Shown here: positions 37,526 to 46,171 of the stretch, piece after piece
Layout of the letters: every line of letters begins with the position of its first letter
How positions within the stretch are numbered: position 1 is the stretch's first letter
Source of the DNA: Pseudoalteromonas xiamenensis
Lineage (GTDB): Bacteria; Pseudomonadota; Gammaproteobacteria; Enterobacterales; Alteromonadaceae
Reading direction: 5' to 3'
DNA length: 64,000 nt
Assembly: GCF_030994125.1 (NCBI RefSeq)
Contig: NZ_CP099917.1
Coordinates: forward strand, 3,208,001 to 3,272,000
The notes under the pieces: model-generated
Told to the model about the DNA's origin: nothing
What the model saw: the letters and a program-made list of their open reading frames with translations, nothing else
The model's database searches: none
Program-made: the position numbers and the translations under genes

Positions 37526-39085
37526 ATGGCTAATGACAGCGAACAATTAACTTCAAGACCCGAGCAGATTAATTTTGTACAACGATGCCTTAATAGCATC
37601 GAACACGTGGGCAATAAGTTACCTGATCCTGCAATGATTTTTTTGTTTGCGATGATCCTTATATGGGGGTTGTCGTGGGTGTTTTCGGGTACTCAATTTG
37701 ACGCTATTGATCCTCGAACGGGTCAAGGCATTGTCGTTCATAACCTTTTGTCAGGCGACGCGTTGGCTGATTTTCTCGCTTCAATGGTTAAAACCTTTAC
37801 TGGCTTTGCGCCGCTTGGGGTTGTGTTAGTGGCGATGTTAGGGGTTGGTGTTGCGGAACATTCCGGGTTTATCAACGCTGGACTGAAGCTAATGCTAAAG
37901 CGCACACCACAAGCGTTGTTGACACCTTCAATCGTTCTTATTGCGATTGTTAGCCACACCGCAACGGATGCAGGTTACGTGCTTGTTATACCGCTTGCAG
38001 GTGTTATTTATTTTGCGATGGGGCGACACCCGCTTGCAGGGATAGCAGCTGCTTTTGCGGGGGTCAGTGGTGGTTTCAGTGCGAATTTTATTCCTTCCGG
38101 TATTGACCCGCTACTTCAAAGTTTTACGCAAAGTGCCGCGCAAATTATCGATCCTGACATTGCAATTAATCCTTTGAATAATTGGTTCTTCACGTCGGCA
38201 TCCAGCTTATTTATTGTGCTTTTAGGTTGGTATATTACTGATAAGATTATCGAACCGCGTTTAAAGGCAGTTATAATCGATGGTGACAAAGAGAACCTTC
38301 CTGTTTTTGCTGAAATTACGCAAAAAGAGCGAAACGCGTTTTATGTTTCAAGTGCGGTGATGTTGGCGGGGCTTGCTTTATTGTATTTCGCAGCAAGTAG
38401 TCCGGATTCACCTCTTCGTGCGCCAAACGGGCAACTCTCTGATTTTAAAGCACCACTCATGCAATCAATCGTACCTTTGATCTTTTTACTCTTTTGGGTG
38501 CCGGGTATCGTTTTCGGTTTTTTAGTGGGGACGTTCAAGTCGTCCAAAGACATGGTACAAGCCATGAGTAAGTCAATGTCAGGTATGGCATATTACATTG
38601 TAATGGCGTTTTTCTGTGCGCTGTTTATCGCCGCTTTTGCGAAATCAAATTTAGGTGCGTTGTTAGCCATTGAAGGGGCTGAAGTTTTAAAATCGCTTTC
38701 GCTCCCAAGCAGTGTCACTATCGTTGGCATTATTCTTCTCACCGCGTTTGTGAACCTTTTTGTGGGGTCTAGTTCAGCTAAATGGGCGCTATTAGGACCT
38801 ATATTTGTGCCGATGTTAATGCAACTAGGGATCTCGCCGGACTTAACGCAAGCAGCCTATCGAATAGGGGACTCTAGTTCAAACATTATTACCCCGCTCA
38901 TGCCTTATTTCCCTTTAGTTGTCGTGTATTGCCAAAAATACGTGAAGGACACGGGGATAGGGACGCTCATCGCGCTTATGTTACCGTACAGTATTGCATT
39001 CTTAGTCGGCTGGACCGTGTTCTTGCTCGGTTATTGGATGGTTGGGATACCTCTTGGGTTGCAATCGAGTTATGTTTATCCATAG
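37526..39085 (+). CDS. AbgT-family transporter
   Basis: 519 residues with about 12-13 membrane helices. AbgT family (p-aminobenzoyl-glutamate transport, also sulfonamide/antimetabolite efflux in MtrF-like members). Family blocks are NKLPDPAMIFLFAMILIWGLSW, HTATDAGYVLVIPLAGVIYFAMGRHPLAGIAAAFAGVSGGFSAN, and VNLFVGSSSAKWALLGPIFVPMLM near the end. No peptidase partner (abgA/B) is adjacent. A GCGGCGT/ACGCCGC hairpin lies just after the stop. Confidence 0.92.
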   Translation: MANDSEQLTSRPEQINFVQRCLNSIEHVGNKLPDPAMIFLFAMILIWGLSWVFSGTQFDAIDPRTGQGIVVHNLLSGDALADFLASMVKTFTGFAPLGVVLVAMLGVGVAEHSGFINAGLKLMLKRTPQALLTPSIVLIAIVSHTATDAGYVLVIPLAGVIYFAMGRHPLAGIAAAFAGVSGGFSANFIPSGIDPLLQSFTQSAAQIIDPDIAINPLNNWFFTSASSLFIVLLGWYITDKIIEPRLKAVIIDGDKENLPVFAEITQKERNAFYVSSAVMLAGLALLYFAASSPDSPLRAPNGQLSDFKAPLMQSIVPLIFLLFWVPGIVFGFLVGTFKSSKDMVQAMSKSMSGMAYYIVMAFFCALFIAAFAKSNLGALLAIEGAEVLKSLSLPSSVTIVGIILLTAFVNLFVGSSSAKWALLGPIFVPMLMQLGISPDLTQAAYRIGDSSSNIITPLMPYFPLVVVYCQKYVKDTGIGTLIALMLPYSIAFLVGWTVFLLGYWMVGIPLGLQSSYVYP

Positions 39086-39103
39086 TTAATCGCTATTCTG
39101 AGT

Positions 39104-39122
39104 GCGGCGTAATTCACGCCGC
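39104..39122 (+). terminator. Hairpin after the AbgT gene
   Basis: GC-rich 7-bp perfect stem (GCGGCGT/ACGCCGC) with a five-base loop and no T run; it could protect or end the transcript. Confidence 0.4.
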
Positions 39123-39290
39123 TGACGACTTAAATCACACAGCAGTATGCGAGTGTAAAGTAGTTTGTACAAAAATTAGTCAAATTAATTTTCTTAAATT
39201 TTACATAAATTTTACATTGGGCTTTTCTTTGCGTAGTTTTTGAGTTGACCCTAATTTGGGGTTTCATAAAACAACATGTAAGGAAATACG

Positions 39291-40472
39291 ATGAAAGCAA
39301 CTTCTATGCTGGCACTGCTCGGCATCTTTTCTGCGAGTTCCGCTTTGGCGGAAGGTCAACATCACCGTGAGCAACAATTCCAGTTTACGGCAGACAAACT
39401 TGAGCGCTTAGTGATGCCAAGCCCGATAATGCTCAATACCGACGAATTAGTGTTTAATGATGCGTTGGCGAAAATTGATTGGAGTGACTTTTTAGAAAAG
39501 CACACTCCGTTTTCGAAAGAAGAACACGAAGCGATCTTGAACTTTGCAGGGCACTACAGTATCAACCCTGCGGTGTTGGTGGCATTGATGGAAGTCGGCA
39601 ACCAAACCTTGAGCGCAATAACCGATGAAAAACGTCTTCAGCCTTTTGGTACGCTATCAGATAAAGTTGGCTTTAATGAGCAGCTTGAGGATGTGGCTGG
39701 TTTTATCACGCAGCGCTTATATGCATATAAAGCATTTGAAATTGAACAGGCCAGCGCGAATCATTCAATTAATCGTAAAACTTCAGCAGGCAATGTCGCG
39801 ATTGCTTCATTTTTGGAACGTCAAAACAACAGTAACGTTCTGGCTGACTTAGTGACTGAGTACAATCGTTACTATGAACTGCTTGGTCACTCACTGACCG
39901 AAAGAGTTACCGCGTCAAAAAAAGCGGCTGATATGACTACTCAAGCGGCTAGTTTTTCGATGATGTTGCCTTGGCCTTATGGCAATGGATGGTACAGTGG
40001 TGGTGCGCATTCTAATACGGGTTCTGGTTACCCTTATTCTTCGCTTGATTTCAACAATGGTTCAGGTGGTTGGGGGAGCAATACGCCTTGGGTGCAAGCT
40101 TCTCATTCAGGGACTGTGACTCGCTTCTCAAGCTGCAATATTCGAGTGACGCATGAAAGTGGTTATGCAACTCAGTACTATCATATGGACAGTTTGCAAT
40201 ATCAAAGCGGTGATAGGATCAATCAAGGTGTTTGGCTTGGTCGTTACGCTAGTAATTATAATCAAGCGCTTTGTCAAGGTGGACAATCAAGTGGTCCACA
40301 CGTCCATTTTTCATTGCTGCAAAATGGGTACTTTGTATCGCTTCACAATCAATACATCAGTGGTTATCGCATAGACGTTGGAAACAGCAACTACGATGAC
40401 AACTGCAACAACTTCTATTTTGAGCGTAATGGGTATCGTACTTGCGCTTGGCGTAGACTTTACAACAATTAA
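39291..40472 (+). CDS. Secreted M23 metallopeptidase, LasA/pseudoalterin type
   Basis: 393 residues: signal peptide (about 1-20), a long propeptide (to about 215) and a C-terminal protease of about 178 residues. The mature part has GGAHSNTGSGYPYSSLDF (His about 240 and Asp about 253, zinc ligands) and SGPHVHFSLLQ (His 337 and 339), matching M23A beta-lytic proteases such as LasA. The Cys pairs (SSCN and ALCQ; DDNCNN and RTCAW) would form the two conserved disulfides. Known relatives (LasA, pseudoalterin) cut glycine-rich peptides in elastin and in Gram-positive peptidoglycan. Secretion through the type II system is likely for this family. Confidence 0.9.
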   Translation: MKATSMLALLGIFSASSALAEGQHHREQQFQFTADKLERLVMPSPIMLNTDELVFNDALAKIDWSDFLEKHTPFSKEEHEAILNFAGHYSINPAVLVALMEVGNQTLSAITDEKRLQPFGTLSDKVGFNEQLEDVAGFITQRLYAYKAFEIEQASANHSINRKTSAGNVAIASFLERQNNSNVLADLVTEYNRYYELLGHSLTERVTASKKAADMTTQAASFSMMLPWPYGNGWYSGGAHSNTGSGYPYSSLDFNNGSGGWGSNTPWVQASHSGTVTRFSSCNIRVTHESGYATQYYHMDSLQYQSGDRINQGVWLGRYASNYNQALCQGGQSSGPHVHFSLLQNGYFVSLHNQYISGYRIDVGNSNYDDNCNNFYFERNGYRTCAWRRLYNN

Positions 40473-40492
40473 GTTGAATGTAGTTTAAAAAT

Positions 40493-40520
40493 AAAAACCC
40501 CAGCTTTGGCTGGGGTTTTT
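40493..40520. terminator. Bidirectional terminator between the M23 peptidase and deaD genes
   Basis: Stem CCCCAGC/GCTGGGG with a four-base loop, flanked by A5 on the left and T7 on the right, so it works on both strands for these convergent genes. Confidence 0.93.
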
Positions 40521-40530
40521 TTAATCTTTA

Positions 40531-42402
40531 TTAGCTAAAGCTAACGACTTTACGTTCTTTACGTGGACGACGTTCTTGACGTTGACCACGATCACCTCGG
40601 TCGTTTCTTTCGCCACGGTCACTGCGAGGACCGCGTTGCTCTGAGCGTGGCGCTCTGAAGTTACGCTTTTCACCACCTTCGCGGTTTGTATCCGCAGGGT
40701 GTGTGCTCTTTGTTAACTTCATAGGACGTTGGCAGATAACTACATTTTGGAAATGAGCTAATACATCTGCTGGCATATCCTGTGGCAACTGCACTGTACT
40801 GTGCTCATCAAACAAACGGATGTCGCCGATGAACTTGCTAGAAATATCTGCTTCGTTCGCGATTGCACCAACGATGTTCTTAACTTGAACACCGTGATCA
40901 CGACCTACTTCAATACGGTAAGTATCCATAGGCGTGTCCGATTGGCTGTTGCGTCCACGACGCTCGCCACGTTCACTGCGCTCGCCACGCTCACGACGGT
41001 CGCCACGTTCACGACGATCACCACGTTCGTTGCGCTCACCACGAGCACCATCTCTAGCGCCATCACGTGAACGTTCACGCTTAATCGCAATTTCTTCTAC
41101 TTTTAACGGCGAAGATTGCTGTGCTAAACCAAGTAACGTGCCAGCTAGTGTTGCAACATCGATTTCCAATTTCTCAGCAAGTTCAGTTGCTACCGTATTG
41201 AAAAACTCGATGTCTTTATGTTCAAGCATCGTAGCAAGTTTAGTTTGAAGAACGTGCTTACGTTTTTCTTCAACCAATTTTGCGCCAGGTAGTTCAACCT
41301 TAGCGATCTCAGATTTAGTATGACGTACGATGTTCTTAAGAAGGTAACGCTCAGAGTTCTTAACGAACAAAATAGCTTTACCAGAACGACCCGCACGGCC
41401 TGTACGACCAATACGGTGTACATAAGCTTCACAGTCTTGTGGAATATCATAGTTGATAACTAGGCTTAGACGCTCTACGTCAAGACCACGTGCTGCAACG
41501 TCCGTCGCAATCACGATATCAACTAAACCGCTTTTCAAACGCTCAATTGTACGCTCACGTGCTTGTTGGTTCATGTCACCATTTAGTGGTGCAGCATTGA
41601 ATCCTTCGTGCTCAAGTAGTTCAGCAAGTTGAACGGTATCGTTACGTGTACGTACGAACACAATCGCGCCATCGTATTCTTCCGCTTCTAAGAAACGAAC
41701 GATCGCTTTGTTCTTGTGTACATCCGCGTGCCAATACACTTGTTCAACAGTTGATACCGTTGAGTTGCGTGGAGAAATACGAATTTGCTCCGCGTTATCT
41801 AAGTATTTTGAACAGATCGATTGGATCTGTTTTGGCATAGTCGCCGAGAATAAGCATGTTTGCTTTTCTTCAGGCGTCTTTTCCATGATGTTTTCAACAT
41901 CTTCAATAAAGCCCATACGAAGCATTTCGTCTGCTTCGTCTAATACCAATGCTTTCAAGTCTGACAAATCAATGGTTTTACGGTTGATGTGGTCAATTAA
42001 ACGACCAGGTGTTGCTACGATAATTTGTGCACCACGACGTAGAGCACTTAATTGGATACCGTAGCTTTGGCCACCATACAACGCCAAAACTTCTACACCT
42101 TTGGTGTATTTCGCATAAGCTTCAAACGCTTCTGCTACTTGGATTGCCAACTCGCGAGTTGGCGTTAAAACTAAAATTTGTGGTTGCTTGACGGATGCGT
42201 CGATATTATTTAACAACGGCAATGCAAATGCTGCTGTTTTCCCCGTACCCGTCTGCGCTAGTCCCAGCACGTCCTTTCTTTCTAGCAATAACGGAATACA
42301 TTGAGCTTGGATTTCAGATGGCGTCTTATATCCTAACTCTTCAACTGCTCTCAAAATTGCAGGAGAAAGATTCAAAGATTCAAACGTAACTGGTTCTGAC
42401 AT
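40531..42402 (-). CDS. deaD: DEAD-box ATP-dependent RNA helicase DeaD (CsdA)
   Basis: 623 residues. Helicase motifs in order: Q motif near FESLNLSPAILRAVEELGY, AQTGTGKTAAF, PTRELA, the DEAD box in VLDEADEML, SAT, and HRIGRTGRAGR. A dimerisation region and a DbpA-type RNA-binding domain follow (DTYRIEVGRDHGVQVKNIVGAIANEADIS). A linker near 445-485 and the last 50 residues are R/G/D/E-rich (RGERNERGDRRERGD type), adding a disordered RNA-binding tail. In the family it helps ribosome assembly and mRNA decay in the cold. Confidence 0.96.
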   Translation of the reverse strand: MSEPVTFESLNLSPAILRAVEELGYKTPSEIQAQCIPLLLERKDVLGLAQTGTGKTAAFALPLLNNIDASVKQPQILVLTPTRELAIQVAEAFEAYAKYTKGVEVLALYGGQSYGIQLSALRRGAQIIVATPGRLIDHINRKTIDLSDLKALVLDEADEMLRMGFIEDVENIMEKTPEEKQTCLFSATMPKQIQSICSKYLDNAEQIRISPRNSTVSTVEQVYWHADVHKNKAIVRFLEAEEYDGAIVFVRTRNDTVQLAELLEHEGFNAAPLNGDMNQQARERTIERLKSGLVDIVIATDVAARGLDVERLSLVINYDIPQDCEAYVHRIGRTGRAGRSGKAILFVKNSERYLLKNIVRHTKSEIAKVELPGAKLVEEKRKHVLQTKLATMLEHKDIEFFNTVATELAEKLEIDVATLAGTLLGLAQQSSPLKVEEIAIKRERSRDGARDGARGERNERGDRRERGDRRERGERSERGERRGRNSQSDTPMDTYRIEVGRDHGVQVKNIVGAIANEADISSKFIGDIRLFDEHSTVQLPQDMPADVLAHFQNVVICQRPMKLTKSTHPADTNREGGEKRNFRAPRSEQRGPRSDRGERNDRGDRGQRQERRPRKERKVVSFS

Positions 42403-42541
42403 TAATGCGCCTCAACGATTTTAAAGAGGCGCGCATTGTACAGGAATGAAACAGCAAAAGCTTGTATAAAATAGGATTATTTTATATGTGGTTGTTATTG
42501 GTTAAAATTTAATCAGTTTGACTTTTTCAAAACCGACAAAA

Positions 42542-42805
42542 TTATTGATAAAGCCCTAAATTCGTCTTTGCATAAGCTTCAAAGTCGGTAAAACCACCGA
42601 TGTGGTCTTGGTCCACAAAAATTTGAGGAACAGTAGGGCAAGGTTTACCAGCTGACTTTTCTAAATCGGCTTTACTGACGCCTTCGGCGATGATGTCTAC
42701 GTATCGATAATTGAAATCATCACGTTCATTCTTTAAACGCTCAGCTAACTCTTTTGCTCTCACGCAGTACGGGCAGCCTTCACGGCCAAAAATTACGGTA
42801 AACAT
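42542..42805 (-). CDS. grxA: Glutaredoxin 1 (GrxA)
   Basis: 87 residues. Active site CPYC in FGREGCPYCVRAKELAERL, and the glutathione-binding TVPQIFVDQDHIGGFTDF. Near-standard length for GrxA (85 in E. coli). It reduces ribonucleotide reductase and other disulfides using glutathione. Confidence 0.96.
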   Translation of the reverse strand: MFTVIFGREGCPYCVRAKELAERLKNERDDFNYRYVDIIAEGVSKADLEKSAGKPCPTVPQIFVDQDHIGGFTDFEAYAKTNLGLYQ

Positions 42806-42902
42806 GTTCTCTCCAGTTGGTTTTCAATCACTGGACACAGTGTAGCGTAATTCTTTGTCAGTAAAAGCGAATTAAAACGATAGTCTTAATTCAAAAAAGC
42901 GA

Positions 42903-43181
42903 TTAGTTCCGATATACCGTTTTGATCAGGTGATAGCCAAATTGGGTTTTCACGGGACCATGTACTTCAAATAACGGCTTGTTAAACACGACATCATCAA
43001 ATGGTTTAACCATCTCACCTTGGTTAAATTCACCTAAGTCACCACCACGTCTTTTCGACGGGCATGTAGAATGTTGCTTTGCGAGCTTATTGAAGTCAGC
43101 ACCTTTCGCTAATTTCTCTTTTAATTCTAGGCAAAGTTTTTCACTTTTGACGAGGATGTGGTAGGCACAAGCTCTTGGCAT
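42903..43181 (-). CDS. ppiC: Parvulin-type peptidyl-prolyl isomerase C
   Basis: 92 residues consisting of a single parvulin domain: [43 protein letters not shown] and [14 protein letters not shown]. It matches E. coli PpiC in length and sequence. Cytoplasmic, with no signal peptide. Confidence 0.95.
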   Translation of the reverse strand: MPRACAYHILVKSEKLCLELKEKLAKGADFNKLAKQHSTCPSKRRGGDLGEFNQGEMVKPFDDVVFNKPLFEVHGPVKTQFGYHLIKTVYRN

Positions 43182-43370
43182 GGTGTAATTCCAAATAACA
43201 GAAGAAAGTAGTCTCGGATTTTACCAGATTCTGGTTTTTCGTTGAATCTCAGTATTACCCGTGATGAGCAGAAGTAACTCATGAACGTATTTGAAATGAC
43301 GTAAACACCATCATGATTGAGATATAGGGGCTCTAGTCCATTACTCCGACCATAGCCTCGAAGCGATTAC

Positions 43371-43394
43371 AAAAAGGGAGAGCGAGTCTCCCTT
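43371..43394 (-). terminator. Terminator of the TonB-dependent receptor gene
   Basis: On the - strand, the stem AAGGGAGA/TCTCCCTT with a five-base loop followed by T5, 15 bp past the stop. Confidence 0.85.
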
Positions 43395-43408
43395 AAGGGT
43401 TGCTCATA

Positions 43409-45502
43409 CTAAAATTTGAAGCTGTAACCAATGGACGGTCGCATAGCGAAATCATCTTCCTCTTCTTTGATGATGAGGTCATTGGTCGAATGGACTTTGT
43501 CGTAGTCTAAATCGATGTAAACAATGTTTTCTTGTCCATAGGCATTCATTAACTCAAAAACAAGTTTACCATCAAGACCAAACCAATCTGTCTTGCGCTC
43601 AGCTCTGATATCTAAACGGTGTGACAAATCGTGGCGTTTTGAAAAGGGTTCACCGTATACCGGAAGAAAGTGTCCAGAAAAGTCAGGGTTTTCTCGAACG
43701 GCAACGATAGGGGTGTAAGCTTGTCCACTTCGAGCCGTAAAGTTAAAACCAATATTCCAAATTTCATTTATGTCATACTGCACAACTGCATTGATCACCA
43801 AAGGCGTATCAGCAAAGTAATCTCGGGTTATGTTGGTTGGTAATTCCGTACGCTCACTCTTTGATGCGCTTATTGCGAGCCAACCGTACCAGTTCTCGGT
43901 TTTGTTCTTGTTGATGAGTAGGTCAACACCGTAGGCTTTTCCTTCTACATCGTTACTGTAAAGCGCTGAGTTTGATGTTGAACTTGCGTCCAGTGCATAC
44001 GGCAAGTCTTTCATGGTTTTGTAGTAGGTTTCTAAAGACCATGACCATTCGTTTGCTAATTGTTGTTTATAGCCAAGCGTTAAGTGCTGTGCTTGTTGTG
44101 ATTTAAGTTCTGGGTTACCAACTTCTGGCAGTAAATAGTTGATGTCTTGCTCACGATTGTAAGCACCCACTTTTACACTAATGGTTTGTGTTGGGGATAA
44201 AAAGTAATCTACAGCGACTCTGGGTGCAACGAAGTTTTCCTTTGAGTACTGGTAGCGAGTAAACTGAACGCCGACATCCGTTTGCCATCTGTCATTTGGG
44301 TTCCACACGTGCGCGACACTACCACGTATGATGTCGTGAGAGGCCTCTTGAGTACCATTAATACGTTCGCGTTTATTGATATCACAATCAGGATCTTGTT
44401 CAGTACAGACGTATAAAAACGTATCGTAATTAAACGTTGTTTGGTTATCTTCGTAAGCGGCATCAGCAACTAAGCGATGTTCGCTAGTAAATCGATAGTT
44501 TACGCGAGTTTTAAGTGTGTTTTTCCTGAATTTGGCTTGTTCGAAATAGCCATCAGTTAAGGTGGCTCGTTTACCATAGGCCAGTTTTTCGTCACTAGAA
44601 AGCGTACCTAAACCAGTTTTTACGTATAACTTTTTGCTGAAATATTCCCACAATACAGACTGGCTGTTGAACTTACGAATGAATCGAGCATCTCCCTGAA
44701 ACTCAGGCGTTTTTTGAGCAAGATCTGCTCGTTCGTTAAAGCCCGCGGCGGCAGAGTCTTCCGCTCCTGTGACGCTAAAAGACAAGACATTATGGTCATT
44801 CGCATCCCACACCCATTTCCCCTGATAATCATAATCATCAGGCGCTTCATTCACGATTACACCGGTTTTTTCACCATCATCATCTTCAAGTTCTTCGCCT
44901 TCTTTAAAGAATATCGGCAGCATACTTTTACGATAAGAGAAATAGAAAGCACTGTTTTCAGTGGCTTGACCTTCGACAAATGCCCCTGCATTTAACATAC
45001 TTAAATCGACGGTGGTGGTGATTGGTTGATATTTAGGATTTCGGAGTGAAACGTCAAACACGGCGCCCGTTACGTTGCCATAAGATGCACCATAGCCAGC
45101 AGAATAAAGTTGGAAATCCTGCACCAAATTTTTGTTAAAAATTGAACTACCAAAGTCGTGGAAAATATAGCCAGCCGGCATAAAGTCCACTTCGAAAATA
45201 TTGTCATCTGGAGAGGAACCTCGCACCGCAGGTGCTCCCATCGCACCGCCTGCTGCGACTACACCAGGAAGCGCAAATGCGGCGCTTAATGGGTCGCCCA
45301 TTGCACCTGGCATATCCATCAGTTTTTGCGCATCTTCGGTGATTTCACTCGTTATGCTACTGCGTTTGTAAATGACTTCAACGCGTTCCATGCTTTTTTG
45401 AGAAGCGCGTGATTGATCATCTTCTTCGGCTGCAACAATTGAAGTGAAGCATGTACAGGCAAGTACAATTGCTTGTGTAATGGGAGAGAAAGACGTTTTC
45501 AT
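43409..45502 (-). CDS. TonB-dependent outer-membrane receptor
   Basis: 697 residues from the ATG at 45502 (AAGGA seven bases upstream; an upstream in-frame start lacks this). Signal peptide about 1-25 (ending IVAAEED). A plug domain (about 35-170, with DPLSAAFALPGVVAAGGAMGAPAVRGSSPDDN and the YGNVTGAVFDVSLR block) is followed by a beta-barrel ending in the aromatic GYSFKF. No N-terminal signalling domain. No iron or vitamin genes lie beside it, so the substrate cannot be named. Confidence 0.9.
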   Translation of the reverse strand: MKTSFSPITQAIVLACTCFTSIVAAEEDDQSRASQKSMERVEVIYKRSSITSEITEDAQKLMDMPGAMGDPLSAAFALPGVVAAGGAMGAPAVRGSSPDDNIFEVDFMPAGYIFHDFGSSIFNKNLVQDFQLYSAGYGASYGNVTGAVFDVSLRNPKYQPITTTVDLSMLNAGAFVEGQATENSAFYFSYRKSMLPIFFKEGEELEDDDGEKTGVIVNEAPDDYDYQGKWVWDANDHNVLSFSVTGAEDSAAAGFNERADLAQKTPEFQGDARFIRKFNSQSVLWEYFSKKLYVKTGLGTLSSDEKLAYGKRATLTDGYFEQAKFRKNTLKTRVNYRFTSEHRLVADAAYEDNQTTFNYDTFLYVCTEQDPDCDINKRERINGTQEASHDIIRGSVAHVWNPNDRWQTDVGVQFTRYQYSKENFVAPRVAVDYFLSPTQTISVKVGAYNREQDINYLLPEVGNPELKSQQAQHLTLGYKQQLANEWSWSLETYYKTMKDLPYALDASSTSNSALYSNDVEGKAYGVDLLINKNKTENWYGWLAISASKSERTELPTNITRDYFADTPLVINAVVQYDINEIWNIGFNFTARSGQAYTPIVAVRENPDFSGHFLPVYGEPFSKRHDLSHRLDIRAERKTDWFGLDGKLVFELMNAYGQENIVYIDLDYDKVHSTNDLIIKEEEDDFAMRPSIGYSFKF

Positions 45503-45610
45503 GATTTTTCCTTGAACCAATGCTGAATGACCTTATTTTATGCAAGGAAACACGTTTAAATATTTGATAAAGATGTGTTTAAGTGTGCGAATTTATTACA
45601 AATTCTCACA

Positions 45611-46102
45611 TTATTGGAGTCTATTTCGAATACGCAGGCCGACTTCACTACTGTAACCGACGCTTTTTGCAGTGATTTTTAGCCGTTCGTTGATAACATA
45701 GTAAGATGGAAACGCGGTCACTCGATAATCATTGGCCGTTGTTTCTGTGCCGAGAAGTATTGGCATGGTCAGTGATAATGAGTTGGCAAACGCATTGACT
45801 TCGTCTTGGTTGTCGTAATTCAGAGCAATAGCAATGGCGTTAATCTCGCCTTGTACATAAAGCTTTTCCAGATTGGGCATGCTATAGCGACAAATGTGGC
45901 ACCAAGGTGCAAAGAAATAGACGATCGTTTGTTTTCCTTGCAGTGCTTTTAGAGTGATTCGAGCAGCAGGGTTTTGAAGTGTCGATAAATTGAAATAAGG
46001 CGCAGGCGACTCGTTGGTGTTCAACATGTTTCTGCTTTGCCACCAGGATAGCCCGAGGAAAACCAGAATAATAAGAAAATACTGTAGAACGGACTTCATC
46101 AT
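45611..46102 (-). CDS. Membrane-anchored thioredoxin-like protein (TlpA/ScsD type)
   Basis: 163 residues from the ATG at 46102; a TTG three codons upstream is possible. One N-terminal helix (about 5-20) anchors a periplasmic thioredoxin fold with active site WCHIC (FFAPWCHICRYSMPNLEKL) and the cis-Pro in VTAFPSYYVIN. It probably reduces or isomerises disulfides outside the inner membrane. The gene starts ten bases after the terminator of olsF, so it should have its own promoter or rely on read-through. Confidence 0.85.
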   Translation of the reverse strand: MMKSVLQYFLIILVFLGLSWWQSRNMLNTNESPAPYFNLSTLQNPAARITLKALQGKQTIVYFFAPWCHICRYSMPNLEKLYVQGEINAIAIALNYDNQDEVNAFANSLSLTMPILLGTETTANDYRVTAFPSYYVINERLKITAKSVGYSSEVGLRIRNRLQ

Positions 46103-46111
46103 GTTTATCAA

Positions 46112-46147
46112 TAAAAAAACGCCAATTGCTTATCGCAAATGGCGTTT
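46112..46147 (-). terminator. Terminator between olsF and the thioredoxin-like gene
   Basis: On the - strand, AAACGCCATTTGC pairs with GCAATTGGCGTTT (one mismatch) and is followed by a T7 run. Confidence 0.85.
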
Positions 46148-46171
46148 GTAATTGCAAGTGGAATCGATTGG

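Noticed and set aside
40801..41248. Overlapping + strand ORFs rich in Arg/Ser and Thr
   Set aside because: They reflect the R/G/E-rich low-complexity linker of deaD on the other strand.
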